DNA of 6,637 nucleotides from Candidatus Nitrosopumilus sp. GTDB taxonomy: Archaea; Thermoproteota; Nitrososphaeria; Nitrososphaerales; Nitrosopumilaceae. A program made the position numbers and the translations under genes. Below, piece after piece: positions 1 through 3,950 of this stretch. The stretch covers positions 1-6,637 of the forward strand of contig JABDKK010000130.1 of assembly GCA_013002265.1 (NCBI GenBank), given 5' to 3'. The notes beneath the pieces were generated by a model that saw only the letters and a program-made list of their open reading frames with translations, did no database searches and was not told the origin of the DNA. Position 1 is the first letter of the stretch. Every line of letters begins with the position of its first letter.

Positions 1-7
1 ACTATAT

Positions 8-53
8 CCCCGCATTTGTTGTGGGGGCATAGGCAAGGGAGGGTCATTTGACC
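8..53. other. Two small hairpins at the window edge
   Basis: Bases 8-14 (CCCCGCA) can pair with 20-26 (TGTGGGG, one G-U pair) around a five-base loop. Bases 42-46 (GGTCA) pair with 49-53 (TGACC) around a two-base loop. They lie before the promoter of the regulator at 131. They may be the 3' end of a gene outside the window or its terminator region; plus-strand frames close at 31-33, 49-51 and 56-58, and no frame can be chosen. Function unknown. Confidence 0.25.
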
Positions 54-99
54 TTTAAAAAATTGATACATGAGTTATATGATAATTTACTATGATCCG

Positions 100-105
100 T
101 TTATA
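100..105 (+). promoter_or_regulatory. TATA box of the HTH-TRASH regulator
   Basis: TTTATA lies with its centre about 28 bases before the TTG at 131. This is the archaeal TATA-to-transcription-start distance, so the mRNA is probably leaderless. There is no Shine-Dalgarno sequence before 131. The TTTACAATTGTAAA palindrome found at three other promoters in the window is not present here. Confidence 0.5.
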
Positions 106-130
106 GGCTCATAAAATACACTGGTTATAA

Positions 131-598
131 TTGACGGTAGAACTTGACAACACCGATGTTGCAATAGTAAAATCACTGATGCAGGATGGGAGAAAATCAT
201 TTCGAGCTATATCGAGGGAACTTAAAATCAGCACTCCCACAATTAAAGCAAGATATGATAGGTTGGTAAACATAGGACTAATCAAATCCATACGACCAGA
301 AATCGACATTTCAAAAATTTCAACTAAAGATAAGAAAAAACTTCCAAATGAATTGGTAGATTATATAAAGAATCAAAAAAAGAATCTTCGCATTAACCTT
401 GACAATATAAAAATAAAACTAGAATGTGAATTCTGTGAAGGTCCGATTCATGAGAAACCTACAGTATTAAAGTTTGCAGATATTGAGAGATTTTTTTGTT
501 GCACTTCATGTAAAAATGACTATAAAGAAAAGTATGGTGGAAGAATTCAATCCTTAATTGAACAATATGAAGAAAATAAAAAAATAAAAAAAGCCTAG
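131..598 (+). CDS. AsnC-type HTH / TRASH-domain metal-responsive regulator
   Basis: This 155-residue protein is a probable cytoplasmic DNA-binding metal sensor. Residues 4-52 form an Lrp/AsnC-type winged HTH (LDNTDVAIVKSLMQDGR, then SFRAISRELKISTPTIKARYDRL). The usual Lrp ligand domain is absent. A basic linker (about 55-95) leads to a TRASH-like zinc-ribbon module with C99-x2-C102-x20-C123-x3-C127, plus an extra Cys124. TRASH domains in archaeal regulators such as Sulfolobus CopT sense copper or related metals. The tail (141-155) is Lys/Glu-rich. The TTG start is preferred because a stop ends just before it, the first HTH helix needs these residues, and a TATA box sits at the leaderless distance; the next Met (179) would cut the helix. 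It converges with the DUF4396 gene, the stop codons overlapping by 4 bases. The metal specificity and targets are not shown by the sequence. Confidence 0.88.
   Translation: MTVELDNTDVAIVKSLMQDGRKSFRAISRELKISTPTIKARYDRLVNIGLIKSIRPEIDISKISTKDKKKLPNELVDYIKNQKKNLRINLDNIKIKLECEFCEGPIHEKPTVLKFADIERFFCCTSCKNDYKEKYGGRIQSLIEQYEENKKIKKA
578..592 (-). terminator. T7-A-T7 terminator of the DUF4396 gene
   Basis: Read on the minus strand, two runs of seven T separated by one A begin three bases after the DUF4396 stop codon. Archaeal RNA polymerase terminates at such T-runs. The same bases encode the Lys-rich tail of the convergent regulator. On the plus strand, T4, T5 and T6 runs (about 612-638) inside the DUF4396 gene could in turn stop the regulator transcript. 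Confidence 0.55.
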
Positions 599-1074
599 TG
601 GCAGGAAGGCTCTTTTCCTTTTTGGACTTCTTTTTTCATAGCCCAATACATTATTGGGTAAGATGCCAAAAATCCAACAGGCAATATTATTGCTAACCCC
701 ATCCAGAATATGGCGCCAAACAAATGTGCACCCATGAATCCCGGAATTAGAATCGCTGTCGTGTTTTCAGCAAATTCCATTGATGCGATGCTTGCAGTAT
801 CTCCCACGATTGCAACTCTAGCTGCTTGTTTTAGAGATAGTGTCTTGAGCATTGGAATTATTGTAAAAGCGTAACCTGTTGCAAAGGCCAAACTCACAGC
901 TAGGATCAAGGTATATGTAAAATCCCAATTGTAATGGAATCCTACTACCATTCCAGTAATTTCTCCAATGTTGCATCCTAGCAGACATCTTAGGGTATGT
1001 TTTATTGTCTCTTTACGCAAATTCACAGACGTCAGTCCATACTTTGCATGAGTTGTGTGATTGTTTTGATTCAT
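595..1074 (-). CDS. DUF4396 family membrane protein
   Basis: This 159-residue membrane protein matches the DUF4396 pattern: a polar Asn/His-rich N-terminus (1-27), then HTLRCLLGCNIGEITGM (26-42, with H26, C30 and C34), and about four hydrophobic segments (roughly 36-47, 53-73, 103-125 and 126-146). Other conserved-looking parts are GDTASIASMEFAEN (91-104) and the C-terminal SCH (157-159). The molecular function is not established; metal handling is a guess from the Cys/His residues and the neighbouring TRASH regulator. An upstream start at 1152 is possible, but those 26 extra codons would lie over a perfect palindrome and TATA region. The promoter layout matches that of DoxX when ATG 1074 is used, so 1074 is chosen. 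Confidence 0.82.
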   Translation of the reverse strand: MNQNNHTTHAKYGLTSVNLRKETIKHTLRCLLGCNIGEITGMVVGFHYNWDFTYTLILAVSLAFATGYAFTIIPMLKTLSLKQAARVAIVGDTASIASMEFAENTTAILIPGFMGAHLFGAIFWMGLAIILPVGFLASYPIMYWAMKKEVQKGKEPSCH

Positions 1075-1093
1075 AACCGCTATACTACAACTA

Positions 1094-1103
1094 GATAGAT
1101 ATT
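1094..1103 (-). promoter_or_regulatory. TATA-like box of the DUF4396 gene
   Basis: The minus strand reads AATATCTATC, ending 20 bases before ATG 1074. Its TATC sits at the same distance from the palindrome and start codon as the TATC before DoxX, so both probably give leaderless or nearly leaderless mRNAs. Confidence 0.5.
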
Positions 1104-1109
1104 GACTAG

Positions 1110-1127
1110 ACTTTACAATTGTAAAGT
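1110..1127 (-). promoter_or_regulatory. Palindromic operator 1 (DUF4396 promoter)
   Basis: ACTTTACAATTGTAAAGT is a perfect 18-base palindrome. Its centre is 44.5 bases from the A of ATG 1074 and it lies just upstream of the TATA-like box. The 14-base core TTTACAATTGTAAA recurs at 1614-1627 and 1667-1680. The inner TACA-AT-TGTA fits the TACAnnTGTA cop box bound by bacterial CopY-type repressors, but the archaeal factor is unknown. A position upstream of TATA/BRE, rather than over it, would suit an activator. Confidence 0.72.
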
Positions 1128-1270
1128 GTGCTACACTGAATTCCTTTAGCAATACAACCTACAAAATCAAAGAAAGAATGCATGTTGTTTTTTGCTTTGA
1201 TATAAAATACCACAACTATCCAAAATTACAGTTTAATTCAAAAATCATGTCTATGTAGCACATTAGACAA

Positions 1271-1414
1271 TCATGAGATTCCTTCCTTCAATATTGCTCT
1301 AGAATTTAGCAAAGACTTGTTATTTCTGGTAAGATTTATTTTGGATTGTACAAATCTACTCATTATTTTATTGTAAGAGATCACTATATCTCGAACTAAG
1401 GAATTTTTACTCAT
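1271..1414 (-). CDS. Small basic protein, coupled second gene of a pair
   Basis: This 47-residue reading frame begins MSKNSLVRDIVISYNKIM and ends ILKEGIS. It is not recognised as any family. It is basic (about 9 Lys/Arg against 3 Asp/Glu), with no Cys and no clear membrane segment. Two features support translation. Its ATG overlaps the TGA of the 54-residue gene (ATGA, 1411-1414). A Shine-Dalgarno-like GAGGAG (1423-1428) lies 8 bases before the ATG, inside the upstream gene. It is short and could still be a chance open frame. Confidence 0.5.
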   Translation of the reverse strand: MSKNSLVRDIVISYNKIMSRFVQSKINLTRNNKSLLNSRAILKEGIS

Positions 1415-1575
1415 TTGATTCTCTCCTCAAACAATGTCCATGCCAGGCCTTGAAGATCCTCCCAACTTACTGGAGTTTCATCATCCACAAGAGTTTCCAC
1501 TTCTTTTACGGGTTCTTTGGTAACCCGAGTTGTTGACAGCGAGTGTTGCTGTTTTGTTTTGATGTATTGCTGCAT
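1411..1575 (-). CDS. Small acidic protein, first gene of a palindrome-controlled pair
   Basis: This 54-residue protein is not recognised. It has a polar Gln/Thr-rich N-terminus (MQQYIKTKQQHS), a charged middle, and a hydrophobic-acidic C-terminal helix candidate (SWEDLQGLAWTLFEERIK, 37-54) that might bind a partner. It has no Cys and no signal peptide. The main evidence is its promoter. Upstream of ATG 1575 the minus strand carries TTTACAATTGTAAA-GT, 16 bases ending in TATC, and 20 bases before the ATG, matching the DUF4396 and DoxX promoters almost base for base in spacing. Its stop overlaps the start of the next small gene by ATGA. It is divergent from DoxX, with 142 bases between the start codons. 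Confidence 0.6.
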   Translation of the reverse strand: MQQYIKTKQQHSLSTTRVTKEPVKEVETLVDDETPVSWEDLQGLAWTLFEERIK

Positions 1576-1595
1576 TTATGAATAATATGACGGGG

Positions 1596-1627
1596 GATAG
1601 TTATTCACAATACTTTACAATTGTAAA
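1596..1627 (-). promoter_or_regulatory. Palindromic operator 2 and TATA-like box (small-gene pair)
   Basis: Core TTTACAATTGTAAA is at 1614-1627. Read on the minus strand it is followed by GT and 16 bases ending GAATAACTATC (1606-1596), then 20 bases to ATG 1575. The centre lies 45.5 bases from the start codon. The flank is AAAGT on the gene side only, as at the other sites, which orients this copy toward the minus-strand small genes. It is 53 bases from operator 3, close to five helical turns, so bound proteins could interact on one face of the DNA. Confidence 0.68.
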
Positions 1628-1666
1628 ATGAAAAATCTTAATTGCAAAACCATCCAATACTGTATA

Positions 1667-1698
1667 TTTACAATTGTAAAGTGTACTGTTGATTTATC
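1667..1698 (+). promoter_or_regulatory. Palindromic operator 3 and TATA-like box (DoxX)
   Basis: Core TTTACAATTGTAAA is at 1667-1680, then GT, then 16 bases ending GATTTATC (1691-1698), then 19 bases to ATG 1718. The centre of the palindrome is 44.5 bases from the A of the start codon, identical to operator 1 and its gene. An alternative TATA-like stretch TATATTTA (1663-1670) overlaps the palindrome; if that were the real box, the factor would act as a repressor. Confidence 0.7.
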
Positions 1699-1717
1699 TT
1701 GTAGTGTATAAAGCGAC

Positions 1718-2140
1718 ATGATTAAACTACAACAAAAACAACAATCAAACAAAACCCAAGAATTAACCTATTGGGGAATTAGAGCCTCAGTTGGTACAAT
1801 CTTCATTGTGTATGGATTACAAAAATTTGATCCAATATGGCGAGATCATTTAATTGGTTTTGGACTTCCACCTGAACTGCAAATTCCTATTGCACTGGCT
1901 GAAACCATAGGCGGTATATTTCTCATAGTTGGATTTATGACTAGAATCGCTGGTGTTATGTTTAGTATTATTCTGTTAGATGCTATATTTCACATTAGAT
2001 GGGAAAATGGATTCTTCATAGCTCAAGGTGGTTGGGATTATGATCTTGCCCTTCTTGCAATGATATTATTTATCATTGCAACCGGAACTGGGAAAATTTC
2101 TATTAATTCAAAACTGAAGATTCCAAAAATCTTTCAGTGA
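1718..2140 (+). CDS. DoxX family membrane protein
   Basis: This 140-residue protein has four predicted membrane helices (about 21-36, 55-74, 77-92 and 107-123) after a polar Gln-rich N-terminus (MIKLQQKQQSNKTQ). Family marks include YGLQKF (32-37), the Pro-rich stretch GFGLPPELQIPIALAE (47-62), VGFMTRIAG (71-79) and GGWDYDLALLA (104-114). The DoxX group covers quinone-linked oxidoreductase subunits and many uncharacterised proteins linked to thiol or oxidative stress; the exact reaction here is unknown. ATG 1718 fits the promoter with palindrome and TATA-like box. The gene is divergent from two small genes under a twin operator and is probably transcribed alone, ending at the T-run at 2142. 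Confidence 0.88.
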   Translation: MIKLQQKQQSNKTQELTYWGIRASVGTIFIVYGLQKFDPIWRDHLIGFGLPPELQIPIALAETIGGIFLIVGFMTRIAGVMFSIILLDAIFHIRWENGFFIAQGGWDYDLALLAMILFIIATGTGKISINSKLKIPKIFQ

Positions 2141-2141
2141 C

Positions 2142-2147
2142 TTTTTT
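2142..2147 (+). terminator. T6 terminator after DoxX
   Basis: A run of six T starts two bases after the TGA of the DoxX gene. It has no strong hairpin, which is normal for archaeal termination. Confidence 0.4.
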
Positions 2148-2230
2148 GTGAGATTTATAATTTAAATATTATTCTCATACTTTCTGATAATAAGCCCTTA
2201 AATAATTAATATTTCTGAGTATCTTCAAGT

Positions 2231-2420
2231 ATGGCAAAGCTCTTTTCAGTACTGTCTTGGAATGTGGAACACTTTAAATTAAAAAAAAAGAGACACAGAA
2301 AAAATCCTAGCCCATATTGATAGATATGATCCTGATATAATGGCAATCTATGAAGTAATATTTAATTGAATAATTACTGATTGATTAAGATGATTTTTAC
2401 CTGATCATTACTATGGAATA
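2231..2420 (+). pseudogene. Remnant of an endonuclease/exonuclease/phosphatase family gene
   Basis: From ATG 2231 the frame reads MAKLFSVLSWNVEHFK, the N-terminal signature of the DNase I-like EEP superfamily. An A9 tract (2281-2289) follows, and the frame stops at 2318-2320. In the +1 frame from 2292 it continues DTEKILAHIDRYDPDIMAIYEV, matching the second family block (a D-P-D strand and the catalytic-type Glu in IYEV). This also stops (TGA near 2367), and a third piece (LPDHYYGI, about 2396-2419) resembles the next block. The rest of the domain, including the catalytic Asp/His blocks, is missing. A TATA-like stretch (2199-2212) still sits about 26 bases before the ATG. The lesions are several, so this is a pseudogene and not one sequencing error. 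Confidence 0.7.
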
Positions 2421-2422
2421 AT

Positions 2423-2652
2423 AGAATTAATCGTGGCTCTAGAAATATAATTGATAAATTAGAGGCCTCAAATACCGGAATAAATATTGTGGTTGAAAGT
2501 CTTGAAGAGTAACTTTTTGATATGTCTGTTGCTCCAAAAATCCAAAACACTTGTTGTTGATTTGGAAGCGCTTTTAAGCATATCTGAAAACTTTGTTGGG
2601 AAGAAATAAAGAAATTCTTGAATTACTACGAAAAAAATCTAATGCTGAATAA
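2423..2652 (+). pseudogene. Decayed coding remnant of unknown family
   Basis: Three successive frames give protein-like pieces with charged helices. One reads NRGSRNIIDKLEASNTGINI and then VVESLEE, up to a TAA at 2510. After the stop the same frame gives LFDMSVAPKIQNT. A shifted frame gives KTLVVDLEALLSISENFVGK, and a further shift gives NKEILELLRKKSNAE, ending at TAA. Stitched together this would be about 75 residues of a C-terminal region. I do not recognise the family. It could be the tail of the broken gene at 2231 or a separate gene joined by a deletion. Confidence 0.4.
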
Positions 2653-2680
2653 TTCTTTTTAAAAATTAAAAATAGATAAG

Positions 2681-2686
2681 AAAAAA
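2681..2686 (-). terminator. T6 terminator of the exported small protein gene
   Basis: On the minus strand a six-T run lies three bases after the TAG of the gene at 2689, with further T-rich stretches (T5 runs within 2654-2670) just downstream. Confidence 0.4.
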
Positions 2687-2688
2687 TG

Positions 2689-2985
2689 CTATTTTAGTTT
2701 GTAGAGATCTTTAAGCAATTGTTTTGCGTTGTATTCGGCAATAATTTTTTTGTATGTCTTTACCTGTTCTTTCTTTACAGAATCAAAGAGGTTTTGTTTG
2801 GTATTGTGTGGATCACTAAATGGAATCTTATCTTTAGTTTTAAGCCCAAATGATTTTGCCTTTAGTTTTTCAGAATTGTCTGCTTTTGTTGGATAGGCAT
2901 ATGCGTCAACTAATGCATGACTTGTAACACCTGTTCCCAAAATTGTCATAATTGATATTGCCAAAACTGTTCTTAATACTTTCAA
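2689..2985 (-). CDS. Small exported protein of unknown function
   Basis: This 98-residue protein has a clear signal peptide. MKVLRTVLAISIMTILGTGV gives a basic N-region and hydrophobic core, and cleavage is plausible after SHA or near DAYA (about residues 23-31). The mature part (about 67 residues) is Lys-rich and mostly helical-looking (KLKAKSFGLKTKDKIPFSDP and KEQVKTYKKIIAEYNAKQLL), with no Cys. I do not recognise the family; it is probably a secreted or surface-associated protein. TTG 2985 is chosen as start because AGGAGGTG (2996-2989), a full match to the 16S anti-Shine-Dalgarno, sits 3 bases before it; GTG 2991 is inside that site. The TTG overlaps the stop of the upstream 66-codon frame (TTGA), which suggests coupled translation. 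Confidence 0.68.
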   Translation of the reverse strand: MKVLRTVLAISIMTILGTGVTSHALVDAYAYPTKADNSEKLKAKSFGLKTKDKIPFSDPHNTKQNLFDSVKKEQVKTYKKIIAEYNAKQLLKDLYKLK

Positions 2986-2988
2986 TAA

Positions 2989-2996
2989 CACCTCCT
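2989..2996 (-). promoter_or_regulatory. Strong Shine-Dalgarno, AGGAGGTG
   Basis: The minus strand reads AGGAGGTG, an eight-base complement to the archaeal 16S rRNA 3' end, 3 bases before TTG 2985 (5 bases counting from GGAGG). It is the strongest ribosome binding site in a window where most genes look leaderless. It implies that this gene is read from a longer mRNA with a leader or an upstream gene. Confidence 0.75.
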
Positions 2997-3079
2997 CTCA
3001 TTTTGATAAGTGATATCTTCAAACTCGTCTTTTATGATAAGGCATGATAATCCTACTATGTCTGGATTTCCAATTTGTA

Positions 3080-3117
3080 AACTAGGAAGAGAGTTTTCTC
3101 TCTCTTCTCTAACTAGG
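3080..3117. repeat. Hairpin flanked by AACTAGG direct repeats
   Basis: GAAGAGAG (3086-3093) pairs with CTCTCTTC (3100-3107) across a six-base loop. AACTAGG occurs at 3080-3086 and again at 3111-3117. It lies about 100 bases upstream of the exported protein gene, inside the doubtful 66-codon frame. It could be a leader RNA structure or simple-sequence drift. Confidence 0.35.
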
Positions 3118-3255
3118 CCTGATGGCAGGTGTAGTTGTTTGATAGACTTGCAATGGGTGGCAGTTAACACATCGTACTTCACACAAAAAAATTATTTGTG
3201 CATAACTCACAATTTGTGGCCTGCCTTTCAAAAAATGGCAAACAATTCAAAAATT

Positions 3256-3275
3256 AAAAAAATATTTTAAAAAAA
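3256..3275 (-). terminator. Double T7 terminator after the Cys/His microprotein
   Basis: On the minus strand, T7 runs at 3275-3269 and 3262-3256 begin one base after the TAG of the gene at 3277. They would separate its transcript from the genes further downstream on the same strand. Confidence 0.5.
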
Positions 3276-3276
3276 C

Positions 3277-3387
3277 CTAACCTGCAATAGTTCTTGCAAT
3301 TTTATCATGGCAGGAACATTTGCAAAATCTGTAAAAATTCCCATCATGTTCAATTTTACATACGTTACAACCTTGACCCTCAGCCAT
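3277..3387 (-). CDS. 36-residue Cys/His metal-binding microprotein
   Basis: Starting at ATG 3387 the protein is 36 residues, with C7-x2-C10-x3-H14 and then C22-x-C24-x-C26-H27 (GCNVCKIEHDG and FCKCSCHDK). This is enough to bind one zinc or similar ion. Tiny proteins of this build are common in Thaumarchaeota; the role is unknown. The frame is open upstream to 3537, but the 50 extra residues have no motif, and a TATA-like AAAAATATT (3417-3409) lies 22-30 bases before ATG 3387, as expected for a leaderless mRNA. The longer 86-residue form cannot be excluded. Confidence 0.65.
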   Translation of the reverse strand: MAEGQGCNVCKIEHDGNFYRFCKCSCHDKIARTIAG

Positions 3388-3408
3388 TTTTGCAATATTT
3401 TTTAATGG

Positions 3409-3417
3409 AATATTTTT
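3409..3417 (-). promoter_or_regulatory. TATA-like box of the Cys/His microprotein
   Basis: The minus strand reads AAAAATATT at -30 to -22 from ATG 3387. Its spacing supports the short form of the protein over the long open frame. Confidence 0.4.
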
Positions 3418-3537
3418 AGTTTTTGCTAGAATTTTCAGTCTCGTTTGAAAAAGTAGCAATCTTTGAATACTGAAAATAGATATTATATCTGCCAAAAGAG
3501 ATTTTTCACAATGTGGTAAGTTTTCTAATCTGTTCAA

Positions 3538-3950
3538 ATGAAGAAACTTGTTTTTATCAATTCTGAAATAGATGAAAAATCATACGAATCCTTCACATTG
3601 AAGATGTTCTGAAATCAGTCACATGTCTTTGCAGATATTTTGTCAAATAAAAGCCACGAATTCCAAAGTATTTCTGATGACAGGGCATGTTGGTAGTTCA
3701 CAATGATTATGATTTAATATTGCTAGATGTGTGCATGCCAAAATACAGTTGAGCTGATTTTCTTTTGGACCTAAAACACGGACGACCATTAAAACCATCA
3801 AAGATAGTATTTGTGTGCCTTAGAGATGACATCAACTCAAGAACAAGAGATATTAAAATTGGGAATTCATTTGATTCTAAAAAACCCATATCTGTTCAGA
3901 CTCTTTTTAGCACAAGTTCAACAAGTTCAACAAGTTACCTTTTAGCCTAA
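3538..3950 (+). pseudogene. Degraded response-regulator receiver domain
   Basis: ATG 3538 opens MKKLVFINSEIDEKSYESF and stops at 3610-3612. In another frame, from about 3702, it reads NDYDLILLDVCMPKYS, the phosphoacceptor-Asp block of a receiver domain. A TGA follows (3750-3752) exactly where the usual Gly of MPxxSG would be, consistent with a GGA-to-TGA change. The same frame then continues ADFLLDLKHGRPLKPSKIVF with VCLRDD, and later DSKKPISVQTLF, which fits the conserved Lys-Pro block near the domain end. The acidic pair of the N-terminal pocket has become INSEID. With at least one frameshift and two stops it is almost surely non-functional. The end overlaps the 3' end of the PNPOx-like gene by 9 bases. 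Confidence 0.72.
3913..3939 (+). repeat. Three-copy 9-base tandem repeat
   Basis: CAAGTTCAA is repeated twice exactly and a third time with a changed end (CAAGTTACC). It encodes Ser-Thr-Ser units in the terminal frame of the response-regulator remnant. It is a likely replication-slippage product in a non-selected sequence. Confidence 0.6.

Larger units (their letters stand above)
2982..3250 (-). pseudogene. Possible frameshifted small zinc-finger gene
   Basis: The frame from TTG 3250 or 3241 reads PFFERQATNCELCTNNFFV and stops at 3179-3181. Removing two bases in the GTGTG at 3180-3184 joins it to a 66-codon frame starting KYDVLTATHCKSIKQL. The join would give C-x2-C followed by an H-C-K-S motif, like a small zinc ribbon whose last Cys has changed. 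The second frame runs on to a TGA at 2982-2984, overlapping the TTG of the exported protein gene by TTGA, and covers its Shine-Dalgarno. Alternatively the 66-codon frame from GTG 3182 is an intact gene, or the stretch is an untranslated leader. The family is not recognised; the call is tentative. Confidence 0.3.

Noticed and set aside
109..309. 66-codon minus-strand open frame
   Set aside because: It lies antisense to the HTH of the regulator, whose domain match is clear, and has no promoter or motif.
1075..1152. N-terminal extension of the DUF4396 protein
   Set aside because: These codons cover the perfect palindrome and TATA-like box, and the ATG at 1074 reproduces the DoxX promoter spacing.
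1179..1259. 26-codon plus-strand frame MHVVFCFDIKYHNYPKLQ...
   Set aside because: It is very short, with no promoter, ribosome site or overlap with a neighbour. It is probably chance.
2281..2289. A9 tract as a programmed frameshift site
   Set aside because: Further stops and loss of the rest of the EEP domain downstream make simple decay the better explanation.
3080..3117. AACTAGG direct repeats as a transposon target duplication
   Set aside because: Only 24 bases lie between the copies and there is no transposase or terminal inverted repeat of an element.
3010..3270. 86-codon plus-strand frame
   Set aside because: Ser/Cys-rich with no motif, opposite to the minus-strand frame that ends in a TTGA overlap with a well-supported gene. 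Its end is simple A/T-rich sequence.
3388..3537. 50-residue extension of the Cys/His microprotein
   Set aside because: It has no motif and overlaps a TATA-like box placed correctly for ATG 3387. Kept only as an alternative.
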